In this document: in pieces, positions 35,511 to 53,900 of the stretch
Layout: each line of letters begins with the position of its first letter
Numbering within the stretch: position 1 is the first letter of the stretch
From: Zygnema cylindricum
Taxonomy: Eukaryota > Streptophyta > Zygnematophyceae > Zygnematales > Zygnemataceae
Length of the DNA: 64,000 nt
NCBI GenBank assembly: GCA_037447655.1
Contig: JBBHKE010002698.1
Span: forward strand, 62,001-126,000
Direction of reading: 5' to 3'
Notes under the pieces: model-generated
What the model saw: the letters and a program-made list of their open reading frames with translations, nothing else
Databases searched by the model: none
What the model was told of the DNA's origin: nothing
Position numbers and translations under genes: made by a program

Positions 35511-38500
35511 ATGGCAGACTCAGGCGATGACTCAGCAACAGTTTCAGCAGCAATAACTTCCGACAATGTCAGTGACGTCATCGGTGAGGAAAGAGTCCTC
35601 CCTCCTTCTGAAATGAATACGTCACCACTGCTAGAAGAGGAGATGAAGGGACTTTTTGTCGACGCTGGAGTATCTGTGAAGTCTTTGGACCAAGCCACAT
35701 TTTTGCGCGCAGTCGATGAAGGAAAATCGGAAACTATTTCAGCTATACTTCATAATCGGAAAGTGGATATAAACGGTTACAATGACGAGGTGATTTCAGT
35801 TTTGTTTTTCCTCTCCTTTGTTTTGTTTTTGTTGTTTTTTTTTTTTGTTGTTGCTGTTTTTTTTTTTTTTTTTTTTCGTTGTGTTTTTTCTTTTTTTTGG
35901 ATCTGTTCATGATTAAAGTTGAGTTTGAGGTTTTGTTGTCCTAAAAATGGTTATTCAAGTTTTTCTATTTGATTTAGTTCTGTTGTTTTCCAAAATGATT
36001 TCCGATATCCTCTTGACCGGAATAAATTTGCTTTTATTTGTTTCAGTACATCGGTTTTCTAAATTTGCACATTTGCGTAACTTTGTATATATTTAATAAA
36101 GTATGTTTAAACACAGAAAACCACAGGTTGTTTTATGCACATTTATAAGTTTATGATTTTTTTTTTGAGTGTTGATAATGCCCTTAAGGGACACGTGTCA
36201 GATTTTGTCTGTAACTAGGAGCATGAAATGAAGACAGAGAGAGAACGCGAGAGAGAGTGCCTTACTTCCAATTCTTTTTTTTTCCTAAGCCTTACGAGGG
36301 GAGTTATGGACACTAAATCACTTTTTTTTCCTTCTTCTATTTGTGTGTAAAACGCCTGTTTTCAACTCCCTTAAAATCTTTCTATTTAGTTGCTTGAACA
36401 AATCATTTCCATTTTATGTTTAATTAGCCGATGGTTACTGAAATGGTGTCAAGTTCCAAAACTTCCTATCTCCTTCCTCCTCCCCTTCCCCTCCCGCTCC
36501 CGGAGAGCTAATGTATTCAGTTTCTGTCTGAAATGTGACAGGGTGTCACAGCACTCTTTTTAGCCGTATACCGCTACGAGACTCACAGGAAAGTGGATAT
36601 TGTCCAAATTTTGCTTAAACATGGGGCAAAAGTGGGTATAAAAGCAGCTGCTTTACCTTCAGCCCATAAACTGTCAATTCTTCGTCACGATCACGGGTTC
36701 CAGAGTGAAACGAAGAAGATTGCTTTGGATCATAAAACTCCTCTCCTGGTGAGTTTTCAGACGAGAGAACAGTTTTTTAAAGTTTGAGAAATCTTGTATA
36801 GTAGGCTATGGATTCTCTAAGACTGTGTGTCAAAATTTCTATGTGGTGGTACATTGTTAAAAAGTAACTTTTTTCACACACATTTGTCATTTTTTTTTTT
36901 TTGTTTGTTTGCTTGTTTTTGCAATGTGTAGATGTTTTAAGGTCTGTATGTTTTATAATGTAATGTAGACAAATAAAGTCTTTTTGAAGTTAAAACTATG
37001 CTTGAATTGTTTCTGATTTGCTCAACCATTTATTTTCATGATGCGTATCACATTGAAAACTTCTCGATAGTTTTCTATTCAGTATGGAGCTAGAAAGTGT
37101 TGGCCCAAAAATGAAGTTTATATCGTAGTCTCATTTTCAGGGATACACAATATGTGTGGTAGTTTGTAATTCAAGGACTACTACTCTGGAAGAATATATA
37201 TATATATCTGTTTATTAAACACGGAAGAATTTCACTGACGACAAATTACAGGTCCACAGAGAGAACCCGTCGTATTTTCCTTTTGCTGTACTTTGTATTT
37301 GGATTTTTTTTCTTATACTTATGGCTCTATGTTCTTATACGACGGTTAGAGCTTCTTCACATGTTTTTTTTCCTTTGGAAACGAAGAAAAAATAACTTTC
37401 GTTTGCAGGTGTAATGAACCTTTTCCTTGAGAAGTTTTACCTTGCCAAAAAAGAAAATCAGTAAATTTTGTGGGCAGAAACAGTGCAATGTACTTCTCTT
37501 CAAATTCATGTCAGCCGGAAGTTATAATTGTAAATTATAAATTGTAGATGTTAGTTCCCTTTTTCATGATAAAATTATTAGTTGGGGATGTTTGTTGAGT
37601 TTCAGTTTCAGCAGACCCTGAACAAAATTAATGAAAAAAAAAACCTGCTTGTATTTTTTGACACCCTAGCTTATACAATTTTTCTTGGATCAAATTAAAC
37701 ATGGAAAAAGGTCATTAACCAAAATGTAAGAGAACCTAGGGAATGTACCCAATGGAAAGAAACCTTTATTGGGTTTTAGGACGACCCAAGTACTCTAAGA
37801 CCCTTAAGAGTCGTAAACCGAGGTTAAAATCACTTACCTGTCTATGCGGTGGATGACGGGTTCATCAAAAACCATGTTAATAAATTCATTTAAACACTCC
37901 TTTTTATTGAGGTCTCCATTTTAATGGGTCTAAAGGTAGAGCATAATGGATCTTGTCATTATCCAAAAGCCAATGGAGCTGAGCTATTATGGATTGAATT
38001 GTAACTTTATGGTGTTTCCTTTGGAGTGACGGCCTTACAATTATAGTCCGTTGAGATTTTTTCATATTTCCCATAGACTGTATCGCGTTTGTGATACGCT
38101 GCATTGTATTTCTTTTCTGGGGCCTGTCTCCGATATCAAGGGGAATTTTAGCTCTTTAATATATTTTTTTCCTTCTTAATATGCATCTTTGTTTTTCTAT
38201 GTAGTCTTGCTGTTTTTCTTCTGTTTTGTCCTTTTCTTGTCTGCCTTCTGTGGAATTGCTCATGTTTTTTTTTCTTTTTTTGTAATGTGGACAGGTCGCG
38301 CTGGAACTAAAATCTGCTCTTTATCTCAAAGGTAGATAAAACTTTTGATTTTTTTGCTGGATTCATTTCTTACGGAGACCTATAGATTGTCTTAAATCAG
38401 TCCCTTTTCTTTTAACATCACCGTTCCAAACCTTGCTGCTATGTTTTTGTGAGCATGTCCAATATGTTTTAGCATTTGCAATACCGATCAGTTTTGAAGA

Positions 38501-41500
38501 TTATGGATGTTGTTTCCTGTCCATTTTGCAAAGCTTTGTTTAGCCTCATTTGTTCAATATTTTCTATTCAAATGCCTGGCAATGCCTAGTGTTCAACATG
38601 CAACACTAAATGTCTAGAGTCGGAGCTATAATGTTTGTAATCTCGTGAAAGGCAATGCAACTTTAGTGTTGTTTACTGAAAAGACAGTTATGGACTTGCA
38701 TTTCTACCACCATTGGGATGACCTCATTGTCGTGCAAATCTCATTTTGCTGATGTCATCAGGATGAACTTGCACTTCTGTTCCCATTTAGATGATGTCGT
38801 CCTCCTGCAAATCTCATTCTGCTGATGTCATCGTGATTCAGGATGGGAGTATCGCCATTGGGATGATGTCATCAACCTTTTGGCTGTAGCTCAAGCTGCC
38901 GAGCTGAAAGATGTTAGTGATGTGCGACTGATTGAGGCGGTAGTGCCAGCTGTTATTCAACAAAGTTGGGCAAAACTATTTGCGACCGGAAAGCACGATC
39001 TTGTGGAAGTTTGGGCTGACGGACACTACATTTCTGTGTTGCAGTCGTTGTTGATCAGCAATTCGAGGGTATGTGCCTGTGGACTGTGTTTCTTTTGTGG
39101 GTTTTTGTTCTCGTTTTTTTTTTTAGGTTCTTGGTCGATGTGTTTTTGGTGTGGTTTTTCGAAGTGAATGCGTAACACTGCCAGATTGTAGGGCTTGATT
39201 GGTTATGGTTTTCATCTGTTTTGTGTAAACTCGAGTAGTTAAATAACTAAGTTTTAACTTGGTCATCCCAGTTTTCAGGATGAGCCGTGCTGTTTTTTTC
39301 TTTCAATTTTTTAGTTACAGTTTACCACCTTGTGATTTAAAAGTCATTCGTGTAAACATGAGAAAAGAAAAAGATAAATATGTGAAGTGCGAAAACTAAA
39401 ACTCATGCTTTCTGTCTGATTTTTGCCGATTTTTTTTTGTGACAAATAGGATTGAGAGTAATGGGCTGTGGAGTGCTGAAGTGAATAAACAATTGGAACA
39501 AGTGTAATTCACATACTATTAATTTTTTTATGCTTCATTCCTTGCCTTTTAGCCGATTGCCTTTGAAAGCTCTGTGACCTATTTAGTCCTTTTTGGTTGA
39601 GACAGAAGTCACGTTGGTCTCTTTAATTCCCTTTATTGTTTTAGTTTAAAAGAGTTAACAATGAACTGATTTGTTTTTTTTTGTCCAGGTTCTCAAATTT
39701 AACATAGAGACTGCCCCCTTGCTTGGCACAAAGAGAGTGGAGAAAAAGGAAGCTTATTTAACGGTCGTGAAAAAAATGATTGAATTTATGTACACGGGGA
39801 CAGTGGAACCAGAATTTGTTGAGCTGAGAGGAGTTGACCTTTTGAAAGCTGCTCATGTGGTAAGGAAATTTAAAAAGTTTGAAAAAAAATGAATTTGTTC
39901 AAAGTGGTAGTATTTTCCGAGTTCCAGCTTTATTGACTATGTTATATTATTCCTATGAGGATAGGTTATTATTTGTTTTTCTTTATGTAATTATTACTGC
40001 GCCTACATATGTTGGGACTACGTCAGATATTTCGAAATTTCGTATTTTTTTTGTTTTTGTTTTTGTTTATGTTCGTTTCGCTTAATCTTCCCCAGGGTTG
40101 GTATTATCGAGTCAGGAAATCAATGACAGTTAAATAATTAATTGTATCAATTAAAATTTTGCGAAGTTAACGGTAGTTGTCGGTTTGCTTCACACTAAAG
40201 ATTGTAAAATGCTGAAAATAAGGACATAATATATGTTTTTAATTCAAGTAGTTCACGTTTTTTCAAAAGTAAAACATCTTATTTGTTCTCATTTTTTGCA
40301 TTTTACAACTAAAGTTCCTATCCAATTAGCATATTGGATTTTGTGGAAACAAAAGAAGTGTGTAAGACAAAAAATCGTGAATGATCGAGGAAGAAAAGGT
40401 TATCCAAAAAGATTCTAAAGTCAAATAAACAAATATGTTTCCTTTTTGTTTCTGCTTGTACCATGGACTTATGCAATATAAATAGGTTGGAATTGTGATT
40501 GGTTGACCTTTCAATTTGTATACGCCTGTAAAGTTTCTATATTCGGACAATAAAAGTATAACAAATGGAGAAAATGTTTCTTTCTTTTGTTATTTGTGGG
40601 CAGTATGGAGTGGATGCACTGAAGAGCCTTTGTGAGTCTCTCATTGTTTGTACCCCAGGTGAGAAAGGTTTTCCACACTCTCTTTCTCTACTCTCTCTCT
40701 CCCTCCCTGCTTCCCTCCTTCCCTCATCATGGGCATGAAACAGTTTACCTGGTAAGTTAATCATGGTGAGATAGCAGAAATTTTCCTCTACTGTCTCTCT
40801 TTCCCCCCTCACCATCATGGGTATGAATCAGTTTACCTGATAGTCGACTTATCCAGGTAAAAAATATCTTGAGAAGAAGGGTCAAGAAAGGTGGATCTGA
40901 AGATGTTACTGTGAGCATGCAATGGCAAATAAAGGGAGGGTTTGGGGGGGGGGAGGGAGGAAAGTTTAGAGTAGGGAATGAAAGGGGAAGAATGGAGGAA
41001 AAGGAGGAATAAACCCACCTTCTCCATTACACACAACTAAACTAGCAGGACTACTGATCATCACGGTCCTCTCATAATTAAGTACTAGAGATTAATTAAT
41101 AATCAAGGACACTTTGTAAAACTAGCGATAAACAGCATCATGAGATTTTATGGTCCAAGGCGAAAATGTACTTTTATGTAGGTACCCCAAAACCATACTA
41201 TTTTGAACTAAAAGGTTGGCTTTTTGTTTCAGTTTATGTCTTTTCTACATTTCGGAGATTCTGTGTCTTTGAGTTTAGATAGCCAAAAATGATAATGGAC
41301 GGGCCTACTTTCAGTTCATTAACATTAATAAATGCCTTATTTATATAGGAAGATGGTAGTTTGAGTTCAACAAGATTAGGAAATGCCTTATTTACACAGG
41401 AAGATGTGCTTTTTGTTTAACAACATTAAGAAATGTGTTAACTCTTTAGGGAGCTATGGCAACTAAATTCCTATGAATGCATTCTCTACCTAATGTACAT

Positions 41501-43153
41501 GTGTTCATCTATCCTCTTTCCCCCTTATATTTCATTCTTTCTTCCTTATTGGAAAATATGGTAATACACCACCTATCGCTATTAGAGTTGGTACTAAGAG
41601 CGTTAACTTTTTCCTAGAATTAACTACATTAAAGTATATTTTACCATGTTGACAGTCATGGACCTCTAGGCTAAGAAACGAATTTACGACTTTTTGTGTA
41701 ATAGAAACTCTCGAATTCGTGTGATTTAACTCTAATACCGATGGGCAGTGTAGTAGAGTTATTGCATTTTCAGTTATTCTAATCAGCTCAGTAAAGTAAA
41801 CCATGAATTGTTATTAGAGTAAAGAAATGATTAGGGCGGGGTTTATTTAGCTTCGTTTAATTATAATTCATTTCTGAATGGCGTGGCCGATTTTCGAACC
41901 GCTTAAAGGATTAGCATTTAAGGAGAATATAATCAGTAATATTTACGCTATTTTGTAGTCAGGAGACAATATAAGTGGGACATTTTGTTAACGTAAGTAG
42001 CGATTCTCGGTGAATCACTGGCAAGGAAGTTTACCCGTTTTAGGAGGATTTTTCGAATTTGTATGTCCATAAGAATCAATACCTGGTACAACATATTGGA
42101 ATTGTCCATGTCGTCTGTAGCTTAATCCAGAATCATTAATACTAATTTTGCATCGGCACATGGTTTTATTTAATTCTAATTGAGCTTTTTAACTCTGATT
42201 GTGGTTCACTGTTGTAACACTTAAGTGTTAATTGTAACACCCTTTTTTCTCATCCTTTTTTTTCCATAAAAACCACATTTGACTAAACAGGATACAGTTA
42301 TTCTTAGCGATCTACAAATGTTACAGCTGTACTGTTCAAATGGGCACATAAATCTTAATCTACTCGTCTCATTTTGTGTTTGAGTCCTTTCTGTTCCTTT
42401 TTGCAACTTTTTGTTGTTTTGTTGGGCATAAAATAAGCAAAGTAATGGAAGCTAAGTCACTTGTGAAATCACTTTTTTCTCTGATGGGGAAATAAACATC
42501 TTCTTGCTGTTTTACCTGGTAACCTGTTAAATAAATTATTACCCTCATGTCGAAACAGAGTTTTTTATTGGGTAATTTGTTAAGTAACTTTCTTCTATGA
42601 TGTGGAAGCAAACCTTTTTTGTCGTTTAATGGGGAACTTGTTGAAGAACGTTCTTCTCTGGTTTGGGGACAGACGTTTGTTGTCGTCATTTTTTTTATTT
42701 TGTTGGATAACCTCTCAAATAACCTTTTCCTTGATGTGGGAACAGACAATTGGATAAGACAACTGGTTAATTCTTTTTGTCTCTAGTGTTGTTTTATTTA
42801 CTAGCTTGTTAAGTAACTTTTTTGTCTGACGTGGGAACAGAAAATTAGATAAGATTTGTTTGTCAGATACTGGTTATTTTTTTCTCGTCTCTACTGTAGT
42901 TCTATCCACTAACTTGTCGAGTCTGTTTTTTTCTTTTTTTTACGTGGGAACAGACAATTGGATAAAAGTTTTGCAAGCGGCTATCGACACTGGCTCCGAT
43001 GTGATCACGTTGAAATGTGCAAATTCCATCCATAAGGCCATGGACAAAAGAATGGATAACAAGCACGTGGAAAAACCTATCTTCTCAGAAGAAATTCATC
43101 CCGATGGAGGTCCAAATCAACTCTTTACTTTCCGTGAACAGGGCGATAAGTAA
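35511..43153 (+). CDS. Ankyrin-repeat and BTB/POZ-like domain protein
   Basis: Exons: 35511-35789, 36542-36748, 38295-38331, 38842-39068, 39689-39859, 40604-40658, 42954-43153. They sum to 1176 nt and 391 aa, all in phase. Residues 1-85 are acidic and Ser-rich. Residues about 88-125 form at least one ankyrin unit (GVTALFLAVYRYETHRKVDI, then VQILLKHGAKV). Residues about 230-320 resemble a divergent BTB/POZ fold (VEVWADGHYISVLQSLLISN, then KKMIEFMYTGTVEP, then LLKAAHVYGVDALKSLCESL). BTB proteins with ankyrin repeats commonly act as CUL3 substrate adaptors or in transcriptional complexes; which applies here is inference. The usual pattern, F-A-A-L with an invariant early Asp, is poorly kept, so the BTB call is tentative in detail. 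The model starts at the first ATG after aaaccctaaaa. Confidence 0.8.
38697..38853 (+). repeat. 73-bp copies of the ankyrin/BTB exon 4 edge
   Basis: The exon 4 start, cgccattgggatgatgtcat, near 38854 is preceded at exactly 73-bp spacing by copies near 38782 (cccatttagatgatgtcgtc) and 38709 (accattgggatgacctcatt). Between them is the shared intron text tgcaaatctcatt-tgctga. The repeat unit therefore spans the acceptor and the first part of the exon. Confidence 0.82.
40665..40845 (+). repeat. About 85-bp duplicated unit downstream of exon 6
   Basis: Two similar units each contain a CT-rich stretch followed by atcatgggcatgaaacagtt/atcatgggtatgaatcagtt and tacctg. They begin shortly after the exon 6 donor (40658/40659). 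Confidence 0.6.
41567..41750. mobile_element. TA-flanked MITE (copy 5, 184 bp)
   Basis: The ends are CACCACCTATCGCTATTAGA and ...TAATACCGATGGGCAGTG, with TA at 41565-41566 and 41751-41752. It lies in intron 6 of the ankyrin/BTB gene. Confidence 0.65.
41799..42012. mobile_element. Degenerate MITE of the same group (copy 6)
   Basis: The left end (taaaccatgaattgttattagagta) and the right end (acgtaagtagcgattctcggtgaa) are degenerate versions of the CACCGTGAATCGCTATTAGAG termini. It lies about 50 bp after copy 5, in the same intron. Confidence 0.55.
42470..42953 (+). repeat. Degenerate tandem copies of the exon 7 acceptor edge
   Basis: The real acceptor, acgtgggaacag|acaattggataaaa (42943-42967), is preceded by copies at 42736-42760 (gtgggaacagacaattggat) and 42831-42853 (gtgggaacagaaaattagat). 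Weaker ones lie further upstream (gatgtggaagcaaac, gtcgaaacagagt). Units are roughly 60-113 bp and also share cttgttaagtaac...ttttgtct text. Confidence 0.82.
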
Positions 43154-45395
43154 CTGGAAGATTTCTTCCTTGTGTTTTAAGAAGAACACGTTGAACAGAG
43201 AGGTAAGTTGAAGCAAAAAAGTAGATGAAATTGGCATCTGAGAAAAGAAAAAAAAAGGGGGTAGGAAGACGTAGAAAAACACGTGTACGTGAAAGAAAAA
43301 GCATAGAGAAAGTTGTGATATGTTAAAAAAAAAAGCACAGGAAAACATGTGTACGTTAAAGAAAATATAGAAAACATGTATTTGTGTATTCTTATCTGTT
43401 GATATGTTGCACAGTTTATTCTCAGGGGAACATTTGTTACAGTAAAGGTTTGATAGAGGATGTCAGTTACAATTGGAAAGAGAGATTAAGTCGTCTCAAA
43501 TTGATGTTGTGTTCTTTTACAAAATAATAAAATTGTATTTTATGTATTGTTGTTTTTTCCATAATGGGCTTGAATCACTTTAAGAATCGGTATTTCGTGG
43601 TATCTCGTTTTGTCTTTTCCTTTCTTTTTGTTTTCCTGTATTCATATTTAGTAAATCACCACTGTGACTTTGTAAATTGCTCCTCTTTTCTACGGCTTTT
43701 GTTTAGGAATTAAAGTAGTAATACACCTAGTCTCATTTAGTTTTTCCAGTGTTATTAGTCTCATATCTCATATTTTTCTCGCAAAAACCAATTCTTTCTC
43801 TTTCTTCATCCCATTTTGGAGGTCAATATTTTCGTATGTTTTCGTTTTTGTTCTTTCTTTTTTTCTGTACCCAGTTGGTTTACCAATTGAAGTTACCCAA
43901 GAAATCTTCCATTTTGTTACTGTAGTTGACAGAATCCATTTCTACGTGAAGAATCAGTTACACCGTCCGTCGTTATTAGTGTTAAACATTTTTCGGATAG
44001 GTAATACTTAAAGAAAAATTATGTCCAAGCTTTAGTTTTCTTTTTGAGGCAAGCAAAAGAACGGTGTCTAAAGTACCTTCTGATCAATAGTTTCACTTTT
44101 AAAAATCACAAGCCTTTGTAATGAAATAAATTAATTTAAGCAAAAGACAAAATAAGAGTGACAATAAAAGAAGTGCTTTACGCTGATGAGCTGATATTAT
44201 TTCATTCTATGTTATCCGTTCAGTAGTAAAATACTCCATTTCAGGATTATATATACCGTATTTATTTATAAGCAATATATGGTATCCATACAAAAGTCAA
44301 ATACTCTACTTGAGGAATAAAATACCTTACTCTTTTATTTAAAAAATTATCAGTATAGGCTAAAAAAAATTAGGGTTTAAACACCTTAGAAAACAATAAA
44401 AAAAAGTTATTATGAAGGGCGATGATGTGGATTACAAAAAAAATTAGGAAAAAAAAAATGCAAAAAGGTAAAAACGTCAGAGGAACAATTTAAAAAAAAA
44501 AAAAAAAAAAACTACAATTAGAAAATGACAAACAAAAAAGACAAATGAAAAACAGGCGGATGCCAAACACCGGAATCCAAAATTTCAACTACTGAAAAAG
44601 AAAAAAAGTGAACAACTGAAAGAGAGGAAAAAAAAAGAGAAAGAAAAGAAACATTAAAATATAAGACTTTTTAGGAACAATAGTTACATTTCAGACAACA
44701 GTTTGATTGTATATTTAATAACATACTATTTACAGATGGAAAAAAAGAACAAATATGTTGTCGTCGACTTTCAAGGTTTTACGAAAAACTAAATCGTAAC
44801 TTTACGTAAAATGTTTAATTCCTTCAAATCATTAATTGAGATTCACTAGAATTTATTTGCAACGAAAACTTAAAATCTTGAAGGTAAACAAAAAATTGAC
44901 ATTACTGCATGGGGAAAAACAGGGAAAAAGAGGGTATAAACGGGTATAAACAGTGTTATTTCTGTTTATAATTCTTTCTGGTTTTAACATACGTTCATGC
45001 AGTTTTAAAAACTGTGATACAAGAAATAAACAAGAAAATATTAACAGTTGTTTTTTTCTCAAAAAGATGTAAAAAAACATCTTTTCCACATTTTTAGTAC
45101 AAAATAACAATCCTAAACAATATTATCACAGTTTTTTTTTTTTTTTTAATTTTTAACATTTTCGGTTTTTTAAAGTTACTAACATTATAGAAACATCATT
45201 TTACAGCTTTTCTATTTCTTTTCAAATCACATTCCCACCTAAAACCGACTTAAAAACGTAATTCAAAAAATTAATCTACAAATATACAAATCGGAAACTC
45301 TCTCTCCAGTTTTACAAATTCAAGAAATAAAACTGACATAAAAAAAAAAAAAAACTAAAAACCTCCTCTCTTTTATTTATCTTTTTTATAAACAA
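43154..45395. other. Convergent 3' flanks
   Basis: Region between the stop codons of the ankyrin/BTB gene (plus) and the GST-like gene (minus). It is very AT-rich with many A-runs, and no other gene or repeat family was recognised. Both genes' polyadenylation sites should lie here. Confidence 0.5.
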
Positions 45396-51243
<5,848 letters not shown>

Positions 51244-53733
51244 ATGACCTCTCTCCCTCTCGCTGTTGGTCGAGTCCCCCGCCGTCCCTCCTTCTCCGAT
51301 AGCCCTTCCTCCTCTCTCTCTCCCTCCTTTTTTTCCGAAAGTCTGGAAGATGGGTTTCCCACAAAAGGACAATTTTCCTTGTTGTCTTCTTCTGAAATGG
51401 AAGATTCCTACCGCAACACCCACTTCGCTTCCAGTCAGGAGAGGGGGGAGGAGAGGGAGGAGGAGAGGGAGGAGGAGAGGGGGGAGGAGGAAAGGGAGGA
51501 GGAGAAGGGGGAGAAGGGAGAAGGCGCGGGGAAGCGAGAGAGTGTGGAGGAGAGGGAGAGGGAGAGAGAGGGGATTTATCAAGAGGAGGATATTAGTCTC
51601 AAAGGAGGAGGCTATTTTTTCGGTGATCCGTACAATTCGGTTTGGGGGGAGGAGGAGACAGCTGGACATCCCTTCTCAGAAGCAATAAGACAAAAATATT
51701 GGTTGCCACGTGGCACATCTTCCAGCCCAGTTACAGACACTCTTCCTGAAATTTTGTCTTTTCCTGTTCCGGATCCATTTGTGGGACTCCCTCCTATCCA
51801 CGTGGCACCTTCATATGATGCCACGTGTCCACTTGTGAGTGGTCAGGATGGACAACATTTGGGAGGATCGAACTTAAATTCGGATTTTGTTTTCCGAGAA
51901 AGAGGGAGTGAGAAAGAGGAGAGGGAGAGCATAAGCGAGAGGGGGAGGCAGAGGTCACTGTGGGAGAGGGAAAGAGGGATGGACAGAGATAGGGAGAGGG
52001 AGAGGGAGAGGGAGAGGGAGCTATGGCAGAGAGACGGAACGGAAGAAGCTTACCTCTCTCTGGCGTTTCCCCGGTCTCAGCCTGTGAGTCCTAGAGGAGT
52101 GCCACGTGGCAACTTTAGTAGAGGCCATATGGCACCTTGGAGAACCACTTCTTTGAGAAGTACTGGTTCTGCAGAATGGTGCAATGCAAGTTGCTATGCG
52201 GCTAGCGATCCGGGACCTGTTTTAGGAGAATTAAATAATGATAAGTATAATAATAATAATGTTAGTAATGTTGGTGATAATAGTAATAGTAACAATGGTT
52301 TTAATCATAGTGGGAGGGGAAAGAGAAAAGGGGCTCAATTGGGTGAGTTTCTGCACAAGTTTTTTGCGACGAAGTTTTTTTTTAATGGTAATCTTGAAAA
52401 AGGAGAGGAGGACATTGAAGGAGGAGGGAGAGACTCTGTTTGGAGAAGGAAATCTATGGATATATCACCTTTGGAAGAGGTGGGAATTCCTTTAGTTCTT
52501 AGACTTTTCTTTTATATGTATATCTTACATGGATTTACTTTTTTTTTTAAACTCGTACGGATTTACTTTCTTAATAATTTAGAGGGATTTGCTTTGCACT
52601 TAAAAAGGTTAAAAAAAATTGGACGAGTATTTCAAACATTGTACAGAGATCTTTTCGTTTGTGTAACTTTTATTTGAGTTTACTGAAAAATTTATGCACT
52701 TGGGTGATTGCCCTTTCTTGGGTTCAACAAGAGAGGAAAAAAAAAGAACTCTGTTTTATCACACTTTTTCTCTCTCCCTCGGTGTTTCATAAGTTAGTAG
52801 GATATATCACTCATATCTCGAATCTATAGTCACTAGTTTTATAATCTATAATCTCTAATCTTAAACGTCTATATTCTATGATCCACAATCCATAATCAAT
52901 AGTCTCTTATCTGTCAACGTTAAATTATTCTCTGTAACTAATGTAATCTAATTCTAAATCTTGAAGTCCTACTTAGTCTTCCATAAGCTCGTTTTTTTTC
53001 CTGTTTATATGGATTCATTGTTCAATAAATCTGTTCCTGGCACGGTTTTTAAAATATTTAGTTTGTTTACGTAGATGCTGTTTAAATAAATCCTTTCTTT
53101 TCCGTTGTTTCCAATGAAATCTCATCTACGTCAGGTTGTTTCACTTTATTTCTTTTAACTACTTCCCTTCACTTTACTTTCTTTACTTTACCTAAATAAA
53201 TGATATTGTGGCAGGGTTTTTTAAATTATTCAACCCGTGGCAGGCTCTTTTGCGTCATAATTCGGCTGACAAAATTGCTGACATCAACAAAGACAAACTT
53301 GGAGGTTATTTTTCTCCCCGCCTCTCACAATATGCCATGTGGTATCCTCCTCCATCCTCAGTTGAATACAAACAAAATGCTGAGCTGGACAATTTAACGG
53401 AACACGACGATATTGAGGAACCACAGTATCCGTTTCTGTTACGTTTTTCAAGTGAGTTTTGTAGATTTTTGCAGGAAAAGGAGTAAACCCACTTTTTGAA
53501 AATGTCGAAATTTGTGACTTTCTTTACCTTTGAATACCAAATTTCTGTACCGCTGTTATGAACGTTTTAAATTGGGAACTCCAAGTGCAGTTTTTTTAAC
53601 CTTTTTAACTTTTTGAAGGATAGCTTATGGGCTCAATTTCTGTTTCTTTCTCTCTTCTTTCTTTTTTTTTTCTTTTGTTTCTTCCTTACTTTCCTTCTTT
53701 TCTTTTGTTTCTTCCTTACTTTCTTTCTCTCTA

Positions 53734-53768
<35 letters not shown>

Positions 53769-53836
53769 CTTTCCTTTCTTCTCTTCTCTTCCCTTCCCTT
53801 CCCTTCCCTTCCCTTTTCTTCTCTTTTCTTCTCTTT

Positions 53837-53900
<64 letters not shown>

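Noticed and set aside
53215-53243. Alternative first acceptor for SLAC1 exon 2
   Set aside because: Joining 52479 to 53215 breaks the frame, while 53244 keeps it through all later exons.
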